Shown piece by piece: positions 43,834-52,486 of a stretch of 64,000 nt of DNA. A model generated the notes under the pieces. The model saw only the letters and a program-made list of their open reading frames with translations. It made no database searches and was not told the origin of the DNA. The DNA is taken from positions 248,001 through 312,000 of the forward strand of contig NZ_CANLNS010000002.1 in NCBI RefSeq assembly GCF_947492715.1, written 5' to 3'. Each line of letters begins with the position of its first letter. The first letter of the stretch is position 1. The stretch is from an uncultured Psychroserpens sp. Lineage in GTDB: Bacteria > Bacteroidota > Bacteroidia > Flavobacteriales > Flavobacteriaceae. Made by a program: the position numbers and the translations under genes.

Positions 43834-44295
43834 TTATATCAGCTTCACTCGAACCGCATTCATACCACGATTCCCTTTTTCTAATTCAAATTGAACTTTA
43901 TCGTTTTCTTGAATTTCATCAATAAGGCCACTTACATGGCAGAAGTATTTTTCTTGATCTTCAGTATCAATTATAAAACCAAATCCTTTAGAATTATCAA
44001 AGAAAGACACTTTACCTTTTCTAATAGGATCGTACTCTTCTTCTTCAACATCTTCTTTTTTGGGTATGCCTAAAACTATACTTTTGGCTTTTACTTTTAT
44101 TTTATCAGCCGGATCTGGAGGTGTATCTGTTAAATTACCAAACTGATCTACGTAAGCAAAAGGGATGCTATCTACCCCTCCTTTTTCTTCTTTTTCGAGC
44201 TTACGCGCTTCCATTTTTTTACGCTTTTCTTCACGCTTTTTTAAACGCTTTTTTTCTTTTTCGCTTTTGTTAAATGTCTGTTGCGACTTTGCCAT
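43834..44295 (-). CDS. Cold-shock-domain protein with long basic N-terminus
   Basis: 153 residues: a Lys/Arg/Glu-rich first 40 residues, a linker with DQFGNLTDTPPDPADKIK and a C-terminal cold-shock domain (residues 90-153) with RNP1-like SKGFGFI and RNP2-like KYFCHVSGL. It should bind single-stranded RNA or DNA; the basic tail may add affinity or ribosome contact. A 213-bp gap upstream holds nothing clear. Confidence 0.88.
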   Translation of the reverse strand: MAKSQQTFNKSEKEKKRLKKREEKRKKMEARKLEKEEKGGVDSIPFAYVDQFGNLTDTPPDPADKIKVKAKSIVLGIPKKEDVEEEEYDPIRKGKVSFFDNSKGFGFIIDTEDQEKYFCHVSGLIDEIQENDKVQFELEKGNRGMNAVRVKLI

Positions 44296-44508
44296 TCTTT
44301 ACTCTGTAATCTTTTATTAATTAAGTACACATTGCACCTATAACGTAAAGATAAGTGTAAAATTTGGATTAATACAGGAATATTAAAATTAGTTAATCAA
44401 AAGTTAAACATCATCAAAATAAGTACTAGAACATTAGAGAATTAGAATCATTTGGAAACCCATAACTCAACCATTTAACAGTAATCCAGAGATTTACAAA
44501 ATCTCTAA

Positions 44509-45237
44509 CTAGTTATTGCTTTTTATTTCAGGTTCCTCTTCCTTTTCTGGATCTTGTTTTATCACATTAACTGTAGCTTTAACTCCAGTAAGAAGGTTCC
44601 ATTTTTTGGACGAAACAAGATTCCCTTTGTCGTCGTAAACAATAAACTCTGCCGTGTTTGGCCCAGAGTCTCCTTGATTTAAAGCTAAGAATACAATTTT
44701 ATTAACTCCTGGAGCTAATTGAACATCGAAACCTCTGTAGCCTGAAGTTAATAACAGTGAAGGAACTAGCATGAGATCATTTACAAATACACGCACCAAA
44801 TCGCCATCTGGATATTCGTGATCGCGGCAAACAATTTTCACAAAGCCACCTTTTGTTTTAATATCACCAAGAAAAACATCTGCCATAGTTTCTGTAGACA
44901 AACCTTGTTCTACAGCAACTTTTTTAAAACGCTTTTCAAAAAGCTCACCTGGATTACGTAAACCATTATTGTCTATCATAGAAAACTCTTTTTTAGGCTT
45001 TTTGATAGAAATTTTGCTTTCTGTAGGTACAGCAATTCCAGAAATGTTTTTTTTGGTTTTAGTAATCCCAATCTTGGAATTAGGTTTGATGTCAAGTTTT
45101 GTTGGTGTAGAATCTTTTTTCTTTGACTCGATTGCTGGAATTTTAATAGACTTCTTCTCACTCTGATCTGGCGGTTGACTAAACGCAGACATAGAGCACA
45201 GCACAAAAAGTAAAAAAATAAGATAATTCTTCATCAC
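44509..45237 (-). CDS. Secreted protein of unknown function (242 aa)
   Basis: Signal peptide at the start (NYLIFLLFVLCSMSAFSQ), then a Lys/Ser/Pro-rich disordered stretch (residues 22-90) and a compact domain (100-225) with CRDHEYPDGDLVRVFVND and an NTAEFIVYDDKGN strand, reminiscent of a beta-sandwich. No enzymatic motif. It is seen as conserved in flavobacteria in memory only, not checked. It has inverted repeat TATAG/CTATA upstream (around 45255-45279). Confidence 0.65.
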   Translation of the reverse strand: MMKNYLIFLLFVLCSMSAFSQPPDQSEKKSIKIPAIESKKKDSTPTKLDIKPNSKIGITKTKKNISGIAVPTESKISIKKPKKEFSMIDNNGLRNPGELFEKRFKKVAVEQGLSTETMADVFLGDIKTKGGFVKIVCRDHEYPDGDLVRVFVNDLMLVPSLLLTSGYRGFDVQLAPGVNKIVFLALNQGDSGPNTAEFIVYDDKGNLVSSKKWNLLTGVKATVNVIKQDPEKEEEPEIKSNN

Positions 45238-45319
45238 AATTTATTTAGTATAGTCGTTTCAAAAACTATACCTAACATTAAAAGTAACGACTTTAAACCG
45301 TAAACATTTTAATTTTACG

Positions 45320-46831
45320 TTAAAACTTTCCGTTGAAACTTAAACGTAGCTTACGCGTATATTCTTCTAAAAGCCAATCTTTGTAGTTTTTAGTACTATT
45401 CATAATGCAATAACAATATTGCTTTATGCGATAACAAATATCATCATGCAACAGCTTAGCCAATTCCCTTGCTTCAAAAACATCTTCGCTATTTGCTATC
45501 ACCAATGCAGAATGTTGTGCTATACTATTCTCTATAGCTTTCATTGATTTTTGCCCTTCACGAGTTACTTTTTTATACTCCGCCTTGATATCAAAATCAT
45601 CGCTAGGATTTTTCTTGAATCGTTTTCTTAAGGATTCTGGCATCTTATAGACAAACTCACGTTCAATATCTTCATCATTTCGAAGATTTTCAAGATAAAA
45701 ATCTGGATTTTTAAAGATATGTTGCCAATCTACAGGTTGGCTCCAAGGACCAAATCGAACTGCATTATTTCCTAAATCAATAACTGTAAACTTACTTTTA
45801 TCACCATGAATTCTCGACCCTCTACCAATCATTTGAAAATATAAGGTCAAAGAACGTGTGGCTCTATTAAGTATAATGGATTCTACAGAGGGCTCATCAA
45901 AACCAGTAGTTAGGATACTCACTGAGGTTAGAATTCCGTTTGGTGTGTTTTTAAACCACTTCAAAATTTCTTTACGCTCCTGCTTGCTAGATGTATTGTC
46001 TAAATGTCGAACATCATAACCTGCTCTCTTAAACGTATAATAAACCTCTTTTGAGGTATTAATACCGTTATTGAAGATAAGGGTTTTCTTTCCTTTAGAA
46101 AGCTCTTCATAAGCAAACAATAACTTTCCTTGCATTGCTGCATTGGTATATAATGCTTCTGAAGATTTAACTGTATAATCGCCATTAATACCTATCTTAA
46201 GGGTATTTAGCGATACATCATAATTATAAATTTCTGCCGAAGCTAAAAATCCATTTTTAATTAGGGTAGAAATATTATCACCAACAATCAACTCTTTATA
46301 GTTGTCTTTCATTGGTAATTTGATATTACTACTTAAGGGTGTCGCTGTAACACCAAGAATAAAACAGTTGTCAAAAAACTTAAATAGTTTTCTAAATGAA
46401 TTATAATGGGCTTCATCAATAATGACAAGTCCAATATCCTCTAGATTAAGTTTTCCATCATTTAACCTGTTATTTAAGGTTTCTACCATGGCCACGAAAC
46501 ATTGATACTGATCTTGGTCTGGTAACTCTTTAACCTTACTGTTTATTATTTTGTTGTTTACACCAAAACCATGCAACACTTTCGACGTTTGTTTGCATAG
46601 CTCAATTCGATGTGTTAAAATAACAACCTTCTTTTGGTGCTTCTTTATATATTGTCTAACAATTTCAGAAAAAATAACCGTTTTACCTCCTCCTGTAGGT
46701 AACTGGTATAATAAATTATAATTATCAGGAGCAGCTTCAAAAACATCAAATATGCGATTAAGATCTGCTATTTGATAGTCATATAGGCGTTTTTTGGTTT
46801 CTTTCTTTGTTATTTCAAGGGTTTCGGACAT
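45320..46831 (-). CDS. SF2 DEAH-box helicase (RadD/ComFA-like)
   Basis: 503 residues with motif I QLPTGGGKTVIFSEI (near 45), motif II LVIIDEAHYN (near 136), motif III GVTATP, and motif VI IGRGSRIHGDKSKFTVIDLG (near 340). The C-terminal 130 residues have no recognisable domain and no zinc site as RadD has. It is probably a DNA-repair or nucleic-acid helicase; exact role unknown. A minus -7 box stands 31 bases upstream. Confidence 0.85.
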   Translation of the reverse strand: MSETLEITKKETKKRLYDYQIADLNRIFDVFEAAPDNYNLLYQLPTGGGKTVIFSEIVRQYIKKHQKKVVILTHRIELCKQTSKVLHGFGVNNKIINSKVKELPDQDQYQCFVAMVETLNNRLNDGKLNLEDIGLVIIDEAHYNSFRKLFKFFDNCFILGVTATPLSSNIKLPMKDNYKELIVGDNISTLIKNGFLASAEIYNYDVSLNTLKIGINGDYTVKSSEALYTNAAMQGKLLFAYEELSKGKKTLIFNNGINTSKEVYYTFKRAGYDVRHLDNTSSKQERKEILKWFKNTPNGILTSVSILTTGFDEPSVESIILNRATRSLTLYFQMIGRGSRIHGDKSKFTVIDLGNNAVRFGPWSQPVDWQHIFKNPDFYLENLRNDEDIEREFVYKMPESLRKRFKKNPSDDFDIKAEYKKVTREGQKSMKAIENSIAQHSALVIANSEDVFEARELAKLLHDDICYRIKQYCYCIMNSTKNYKDWLLEEYTRKLRLSFNGKF

Positions 46832-46861
46832 AAATTAATAGCTTCAGAAAAACAATTCTTG

Positions 46862-46869
46862 CAAAATTA
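46862..46869 (-). promoter_or_regulatory. Candidate promoter of the helicase gene, -7 box
   Basis: Minus-strand TAATTTTG fits TAnnTTTG, 31 bases before the helicase start. Further upstream are ATTGTT/AACAAT (46895-46909) and a double ATGTTAAA (46933, 46943). Confidence 0.35.
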
Positions 46870-47036
46870 AGGTTTTATAAGAGTTATTAAGCATATTGTT
46901 AAAAACAATTGAAAAGTAATTCCTACTCTTCTATGTTAAAAAATGTTAAATAACTACTATGTAATGCAAAGTACTGTAACATTTTTTTAATTCTGTCGTC
47001 TTTCTAGTATAACATTAATCATTAAAATCAATTATT

Positions 47037-47126
47037 ATGAGAACTTTAAACAACAATCAATTATCAAATACATCTACAGAAACGAGATTGTATACGTGGA
47101 ATCAAAAAAGAAGATATAGATCATAA
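47037..47126 (+). CDS. MicroORF A, 29-aa basic peptide of a tandem pair
   Basis: Encodes MRTLNNNQLS, then NTSTETRL, YTWNQKRRYRS. It is 24/28 identical to microORF B just downstream. In the last ten shared codons (YTWNQKRRYR) five codons differ between the copies and all five changes are synonymous, which is strong evidence that the frame is translated and under purifying selection. Net positive, with Tyr/Trp and a KRRYR end, no membrane segment. No family recognised. The next ATG is 39 bases downstream; no Shine-Dalgarno sequence, as expected. Confidence 0.7.
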   Translation: MRTLNNNQLSNTSTETRLYTWNQKRRYRS

Positions 47127-47164
47127 CATCTATTTTAAATCATCAATCAAAAAAATCAAATATC

Positions 47165-47251
47165 ATGAGAACTTTAAACAACAATCAATTATCTAGTACA
47201 TCTATTGAAACGAAAATGTACACATGGAACCAGAAAAGACGATATAGATAA
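47165..47251 (+). CDS. MicroORF B, 28-aa paralogue of A
   Basis: Encodes MRTLNNNQLS, then STSIETKM, YTWNQKRRYR. Same design as A: Asn/Ser/Thr-rich front, cationic aromatic end. The upstream block between A and B contains CATCAATCAAAA, also present twice further down, so A and B arose by tandem duplication of a unit of about 128 bp. Function unknown; candidates are an RNA- or membrane-binding peptide, a secreted peptide signal, or a leader peptide for the following gene. Confidence 0.7.
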   Translation: MRTLNNNQLSSTSIETKMYTWNQKRRYR

Positions 47252-47291
47252 TCAAACTATATCACATCATCAATCAAAACATCAATCTATC

Positions 47292-47360
47292 ATGAAAGCT
47301 TTAATTAAAATTATCAACACATCACATACAACAAATGACGACTTAGAGACGTTACGTTAA
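47292..47360 (+). CDS. MicroORF C, 22-aa peptide
   Basis: Encodes MKALIKIINTSHTTNDDLETLR. It begins after the second CATCAATCAAAA copy at the same relative place as B follows the first (12-13 bases), but the peptide shares no clear similarity with A and B apart from the basic start. It may be a highly diverged third unit. Weaker support as coding than A and B. Confidence 0.4.
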   Translation: MKALIKIINTSHTTNDDLETLR

Positions 47361-47427
47361 TAGTGATCAGAAAAACATTTATTCATCAATCAAAATTGAT
47401 ATTGAACTAAGTATCAATATTATATCC

Positions 47428-47467
47428 GGAAAAACCAGTAGACTATTTAAGTATACTGGTTTTTTTG
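47428..47467 (+). terminator. Strong intrinsic terminator after the microORF array
   Basis: AAAAACCAGTA (47430-47440) pairs with TACTGGTTTTT (from 47454), 13-base loop, then a T-run. It ends the microORF transcript before the exbD-like gene, or could act as an attenuator for it. Confidence 0.8.
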
Positions 47468-47531
47468 TGTTCTGAAATTGGTATCGTTTTTGAGACGTAT
47501 CTAGAATACAATAATCTTAAAAACTATTATT

Positions 47532-48098
47532 ATGAGAACATCAAGACGACAATCTCCACAGGTTAATGCCGGCTCAATGGCAGACATTGCATTTTTATTA
47601 CTAATCTTCTTCTTAGTTACAGCTGTGATTCCACAAGATGTTGGAATTAAAAGAAAACTTCCTGCACCTTGCCCTCCTAATGAAAATTGTGATGGCATAA
47701 TAAAACAAAGAAACATTCTTGAAGTAAAAATAAATGCTAAAAACGAATTATTCGTTGAAAATAAAGTTATTGACATCAATGAACTCAAAGATGTTACAAA
47801 AGATTTTCTTGATAATAATGGAGATGAATCTTGTGCATATTGTAACGGGTTAAAAGATGAAACATCCTCAGAAAATCCACAAAGTGCAGTAGTCTCTCTT
47901 ACTAATGACAAACTCACCTCTTACAATTTCTATATTAAGGTTCAGGATGAATTAACTAAAGCCTATTTCGAATTGAGACGTGATTATACTGAAAATATTT
48001 TAAAGAAGTCAACAAATGAGCTTACTAAGGAAGAACTACTTCAAGTACGAAAAGCATATCCTTTTAAATTATCTGAAGCAGATGTTAAGAATCAATAA
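47532..48098 (+). CDS. exbD: ExbD/TolR-like protein, orphan, with cysteine-bearing extension
   Basis: 188 residues. One membrane helix with the functional Asp (GSMADIAFLLLIFFLVTAV, Asp18) and a periplasmic domain, as in ExbD, which with ExbB powers TonB. Oddities: no exbB/tonB nearby, and four extra cysteines (APCPPNENC and ESCAYC), which may form disulfides. The C-terminal 80 residues are longer than usual and helical (DELTKAYFELRRDY). Sits 65 bases after a strong terminator. Confidence 0.88.
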   Translation: MRTSRRQSPQVNAGSMADIAFLLLIFFLVTAVIPQDVGIKRKLPAPCPPNENCDGIIKQRNILEVKINAKNELFVENKVIDINELKDVTKDFLDNNGDESCAYCNGLKDETSSENPQSAVVSLTNDKLTSYNFYIKVQDELTKAYFELRRDYTENILKKSTNELTKEELLQVRKAYPFKLSEADVKNQ

Positions 48099-48100
48099 AC

Positions 48101-48535
48101 CTAGTTAGACTCTAAGGAGTCTGGCTCTATTTTAACTCTATAACTGATGTTAACGCTGCGCCTGCCCCATTCTTTTGCTGCCTTGACATCAGTTCCCATA
48201 TAAATATCAATACGCTGCCTCCAACGTCTATTCATTTTATCTTTAACTAAATACGTCCCCTCCAGTCCTTCTATTTTTACAAGTGTATTGTGAGTTAATC
48301 CCTTTTTAAGTAAATCTCTAGACACAGCAATATAGCGTAAGCCTGGTTTTAAACTATCTCCAAATGCCGTAATATGCGGATTAGAACTTGTTTGGTACGC
48401 TAAAGAATTGTAGGCTGTTGCGGTGACTTCAATAGACTCCCATTGGTAAGGATTTGGAACTTCTTTTTTGCATGACAAGATTAGTATAAATGTCAAAAAC
48501 AGTGCAACGAATGAATATGATGTAGAGGAATTCAT
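48101..48535 (-). CDS. 3D-domain lipoprotein (RlpA/MltA-like fold)
   Basis: About 144 residues from ATG 48535. Lipobox ILSCKK at residues 18-23 (Cys near 20), then a 3D domain: VTATAYNS, HITAFGDSLKPG and VKDKMNRRWRQRIDIYMG with the three Asp residues that name the fold. Such domains occur in peptidoglycan-active lytic proteins; here no catalytic partner domain is present. An upstream ATG at 48562 would put nine residues before the signal. Converges on exbD. Confidence 0.8.
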   Translation of the reverse strand: MNSSTSYSFVALFLTFILILSCKKEVPNPYQWESIEVTATAYNSLAYQTSSNPHITAFGDSLKPGLRYIAVSRDLLKKGLTHNTLVKIEGLEGTYLVKDKMNRRWRQRIDIYMGTDVKAAKEWGRRSVNISYRVKIEPDSLESN

Positions 48536-48586
48536 ATTTAAATATAAGATTTGTAACTTCACAATTGAAACGAAATCTAATTTTTT

Positions 48587-49894
48587 ATGAAATCACTCTA
48601 CCTTCCTTTATGCATTTTAATTATGGTCTCTTCTTGTAAAAATGACACTAAATCTAGCAACACAGCTACAAGCAATAATGATTCAATTACCCTTATAGAA
48701 CGTGCAAAAGCCATTCATGAACGCGTAATTACATTAGATACGCATTGTGACATCAATATTAAAAATTTCACAGACTCTATCAACTACACTCATAATCTAG
48801 AGTCTCAAGTTAATTTGCCTAAAATGAAAGCAGGAGGATTAGATGTGGCCTGGTTCATTGTATATACTGGACAGGATACCCTTAGTACAGAGGGCTATCA
48901 AAAAGCATATGATAATGCCATGTCAAAATTTAATGCCATTCATAAACTTGTTGATGATATCGCTCCAAATCAAATTGAACTCGCCTTAAACTCTAATGAC
49001 GTTCGTCGTATCTCGAAATCTGGAAAAAAAGTAGCTATGATTGGTATTGAAAATGGCTACCCTGTGGGTACAGAGATTTCTAATGTAGAAAAGTTTTACA
49101 ATTTAGGTGCGCGTTATATGTCATTATCACATAATGGTCATAGTCAATTATGCGATAGTAATACTGGTGAAGAAGATGGTGTGTGGTTGCACAATGGCTT
49201 AAGTGATCTTGGAAAAGAAGTCGTTAAGGAGATGAATCGCTTAGGAATGATGATTGATGTATCTCACCCATCAAAAGAATCAATGCGTCAAATGATCGAA
49301 CTCAGCAAAGCTCCAATAATAGCATCTCATTCTTCAGCTAGAGCACTTTGTGATCATAGCAGAAATTTGGATGATGAACAATTAGAATGGATGAAGCAAA
49401 ATGGAGGGGTTATTCAAACTGTAGCATTTCAAGCCTATACCAATACTGAAAAAAACGACGCTAGAAATAAAGCTATAAAGGACATACGAAAAGAAATAGC
49501 TACATCTTTAGGAACTACGTGGTATGATTGGAATGATATGAAAGGGCTTTCAGATGACGAAAAAAATGCCTTCTTCGAACTAAGGGCAAAAATTATAAAA
49601 TTGGCTGATAAAAAAGCTGAAAACATGAGCAACTTCCCTCCTAAAGTAAACGTATCAGATTTCGTAGATCATATTGATTATATGGTTAAAAAAATAGGTT
49701 TAGAACACGTAGGTATAAGTAGTGACTTTGATGGTGGCGGTGGTATTGAAGGCTGGAGTGACGCTTCAGAAACATTTAACGTAACACTAGAATTGGTAAA
49801 ACGTGGATATACCGAAAAAGAAATAGAAATGCTCTGGAGTGGAAACCTTTTAAGAGTCTTAGACGAGGTTCAAGCCGTTGCCCAAAAGAGTTAA
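48587..49894 (+). CDS. Membrane dipeptidase, peptidase family M19
   Basis: 435 residues: lipoprotein signal (ILIMVSSCKN) then the renal-dipeptidase TIM barrel, with zinc ligands in LDTHCDIN, GIENGYP, IDVSHPS and IIASHSSARAL, and GISSDFDGGGGIEGW near residue 380. It hydrolyses dipeptides, probably periplasmic, helping peptide uptake. Divergent from the 3D-domain gene with a 51-bp gap. Single gene. Confidence 0.92.
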   Translation: MKSLYLPLCILIMVSSCKNDTKSSNTATSNNDSITLIERAKAIHERVITLDTHCDINIKNFTDSINYTHNLESQVNLPKMKAGGLDVAWFIVYTGQDTLSTEGYQKAYDNAMSKFNAIHKLVDDIAPNQIELALNSNDVRRISKSGKKVAMIGIENGYPVGTEISNVEKFYNLGARYMSLSHNGHSQLCDSNTGEEDGVWLHNGLSDLGKEVVKEMNRLGMMIDVSHPSKESMRQMIELSKAPIIASHSSARALCDHSRNLDDEQLEWMKQNGGVIQTVAFQAYTNTEKNDARNKAIKDIRKEIATSLGTTWYDWNDMKGLSDDEKNAFFELRAKIIKLADKKAENMSNFPPKVNVSDFVDHIDYMVKKIGLEHVGISSDFDGGGGIEGWSDASETFNVTLELVKRGYTEKEIEMLWSGNLLRVLDEVQAVAQKS

Positions 49895-49914
49895 GACGTC
49901 TAGGTTATTGGAGC

Positions 49915-50229
49915 TTAAAACGAACTGTTAAAATCTATAAACCTCACAATCACAGTAACTACAAACAAAATAAAAAGTATAGAATTAGCAACTATTCCAA
50001 AAATCTTCTTAATCGAGTTTGGCTCTTTAAGACCTTTCATGCTAAATACAAAACCAATAATTGAAGACACGAAAACAAGAATCATCAAAAAGCCACTGGC
50101 ATACCTATAAAAATCGAGTGATATTTTTTCATTAGCCGCCAATATTTGCAATAATAAAAATAAGAGAAAGGTCACAATAGTAATCATTGCGAACTGAAAT
50201 CCTTTTTTTGAGTTTGATGGTGTATTCAT
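49915..50229 (-). CDS. Small membrane protein (104 aa), unknown
   Basis: Three hydrophobic helices (about residues 12-30, 42-63, 77-97), polar N-terminus MNTPSNSKKG. No motif recognised. It converges on the dipeptidase gene with a 20-base gap; upstream gap to the E1 gene is 104 bases. Confidence 0.55.
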   Translation of the reverse strand: MNTPSNSKKGFQFAMITIVTFLLFLLLQILAANEKISLDFYRYASGFLMILVFVSSIIGFVFSMKGLKEPNSIKKIFGIVANSILFILFVVTVIVRFIDFNSSF

Positions 50230-50333
50230 TATTTAATTAATCTTTTTAAGATAACTATTTTAAAAATTAAAATTATCTAAAATATTATAACAACATAACC
50301 TTAATAAATAGTTTAGAAAATTAAAATTAACTA

Positions 50334-52334
50334 TCAATAAGCTAACAATTCCTTTAAAGCGACCTCAAAACGCCCTTTAGCCATATATTGTTCTTCCAAT
50401 TGGTTAATAAACGGAATTGGCGTATCCATACTTGCTACACGTTTCACAGGTGCATCCAGTTGTTCAAAGCAGTTTTCCATAATTAAAGATGAAATATCAC
50501 TAGCAATACCACCAAAAAGGGAATCTTCTTGCAAAACAATGGCTTTTCCTGTTTTCTTTACAGACGCAAAAATAGCATCGGTATCTAAGGGTTGTAGACT
50601 GCGTAAGTCAATCAAATCGGCATTGATATCACTATTGCTATCCAAAATTTCTAATGCCCAATGTACACCCGCGCCATAAGTAATGACCGTCACATCTTTA
50701 CCTTCTTTAAGGACAGATGCTTTTCCAAAAGGCAAAGTGTAATAATCTACTGGTACGTCTTGTCGTACGCTTCTATATAATGCCTTATGTTCAAAAAACA
50801 GTACTGGATTAGGGTCTTCTATCGCAGTGGCTAACAAGCCCTTCGCATCAAAAGGAAACGCCGGATATATCACTTTCAACCCAGGAGTTTTTGTAAACCA
50901 AGCCTCATTGGTTTGAGAATGAAATGGCCCAGCTGCTACACCTCCACCACATGGCATTCTAACCACGACATCGGCTTGCTGATTCCAACGGTAATGCGAT
51001 TTTGCCAAGTAATTTACAATCGGATTAAAACCAGAAGTAGCAAAATCTGCAAACTGCATCTCCATAACCGCTTTCATTCCAGCAATAGATAAGCCCATAG
51101 CCGTTTCAACAATTGCAGATTCACAAATAGGCGTATTACGTACACGTGCTTTTCCAAACTGTTTTACAAAACCTTCAGTAATTTTAAACACACCTCCATA
51201 TTCAGCGATATCTTGTCCCATGATAACTAAATCATCATGCTTCTCCATAGATTGCTTTAATCCTAAAGAAATGGCATCAATCAACCTTAATTCTTCTGTT
51301 TTAGAAGAAGGTTTGGTTTCTTTATAATCAAATGTTTTATAGATATCGTCAAGTTCAGTTTCTATATTTGGAACAATAGGCTCTTCATCAAAGGCCTTTT
51401 TTAAATGCTCGTTAATTTCCGAAGTAATCGTTTCTTTTAGTGTTTCGTCTTGCTTTTCTGTAAGAATACGCTGTGCTAATAAATACGTTCTAAAATTATC
51501 AACAGGATCCTTTTTTGCCCATTCATCCATGAGATTTTTAGGCACATACTTTGTACCACTTGCCTCCTCATGTCCTCGCATTCTAAACGTTTTGAATTCA
51601 ACCAAAATAGGTCTCGGGCGTTTTCTTATACTTGCCGCTAATTTTTCCATTTTAGTATAGACTTCAATAATATTATTTCCATCTAAAACGAACGATTCCA
51701 TTCCATACCCTTTGCCTCTATCGGCAATATCTTTACATCGATATTGTTCATTAGTAGGTGTTGAAAGGCCATAGCCGTTGTTTTCAACACAAAACAAAAC
51801 GGGCAATTGCCAAACAGAAGCAACATTTAAGGCTTCATGGAAATCACCTTCACTAGTACCACCTTCGCCTGTAAACACGGCAGTAACGCAGTCCTTATTT
51901 TTCAATAAACTCGCCAAGGCTATCCCATCTGCAACACCTAGTTGAGGACCTAAATGAGAAATCATCCCAACGATATTAAATTCTTGAGTTCCAAAATGAA
52001 ACGAACGATCTCGTCCTTTCGTAAAACCGTTTGCTTTTCCTTGCCACTGACTAAATAAGCGATATAAAGGGATGTTACGTGTTGTAAACACACCTAAATT
52101 ACGATGCATGGGCAACATATATTCTTCAGTTTTCATCGCCATTGTTACACCAACTGAAATAGCTTCTTGTCCAATTCCGGAAAACCATTTTGATATTTTA
52201 CCTTGACGCAATAGAATGAGCATTTTCTCTTCTATCATGCGAGGTTTGAGCATATTTTTATATAGACTTAAAAGGGTCTTGTCGTCTAAGTTTTTCTTAT
52301 CGTAGGTTATTAAACTCTTGGTTGAGGTCAACAT
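50334..52334 (-). CDS. Fused 2-oxoacid dehydrogenase E1 alpha/beta (branched-chain type)
   Basis: 666 residues: E1 alpha domain (residues 15-330) with the ThDP motif GEGGTSEGDFHEALN and ENNGYGLST, then the E1 beta domain (345-666) with EYGGVFKITEGF, PICESAIVETAMG and the C-terminal transketolase-type VLQEDSLFGGIAS. It decarboxylates a 2-oxoacid and passes the acyl group to lipoyl-E2. The fused form is usual in Bacteroidota; E2 and E3 are not in the window. Substrate (branched-chain or pyruvate) is inferred from the family only. Confidence 0.92.
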   Translation of the reverse strand: MLTSTKSLITYDKKNLDDKTLLSLYKNMLKPRMIEEKMLILLRQGKISKWFSGIGQEAISVGVTMAMKTEEYMLPMHRNLGVFTTRNIPLYRLFSQWQGKANGFTKGRDRSFHFGTQEFNIVGMISHLGPQLGVADGIALASLLKNKDCVTAVFTGEGGTSEGDFHEALNVASVWQLPVLFCVENNGYGLSTPTNEQYRCKDIADRGKGYGMESFVLDGNNIIEVYTKMEKLAASIRKRPRPILVEFKTFRMRGHEEASGTKYVPKNLMDEWAKKDPVDNFRTYLLAQRILTEKQDETLKETITSEINEHLKKAFDEEPIVPNIETELDDIYKTFDYKETKPSSKTEELRLIDAISLGLKQSMEKHDDLVIMGQDIAEYGGVFKITEGFVKQFGKARVRNTPICESAIVETAMGLSIAGMKAVMEMQFADFATSGFNPIVNYLAKSHYRWNQQADVVVRMPCGGGVAAGPFHSQTNEAWFTKTPGLKVIYPAFPFDAKGLLATAIEDPNPVLFFEHKALYRSVRQDVPVDYYTLPFGKASVLKEGKDVTVITYGAGVHWALEILDSNSDINADLIDLRSLQPLDTDAIFASVKKTGKAIVLQEDSLFGGIASDISSLIMENCFEQLDAPVKRVASMDTPIPFINQLEEQYMAKGRFEVALKELLAY

Positions 52335-52359
52335 TATATATGAAATTGCGTTTGTAAAT

Positions 52360-52367
52360 CAAATGTA
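52360..52367 (-). promoter_or_regulatory. Candidate promoter of the E1 gene, -7 box
   Basis: Minus-strand TACATTTG fits TAnnTTTG, 25 bases before the start codon at 52334. Confidence 0.45.
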
Positions 52368-52448
52368 AATAAAAATTGACGTTTTTAATGGTTAAGACCA
52401 TTTATTTTTAACCACTATTTAAAAGTATGATTTTAGGACTATTTTCGT

Positions 52449-52456
52449 TATTTTTG
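52449..52456 (+). promoter_or_regulatory. Candidate promoter of the oxygenase gene, -7 box
   Basis: TATTTTTG fits TAnnTTTG, 30 bases before the ATG at 52487. Divergent from the E1 promoter. Confidence 0.45.
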
Positions 52457-52486
52457 TTAGTTGAACTGCATTAAATACATTTTATA

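Larger units (their letters stand above)
47141..47395 (+). repeat. CATCAATCAAAA element, three copies between microORFs
   Basis: Copies at 47141-47152, 47268-47279 and 47384-47395, each 14-23 bases after the stop of a microORF (spacing 127 and 116 bp). They mark the boundaries of tandemly duplicated units. Confidence 0.65.
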
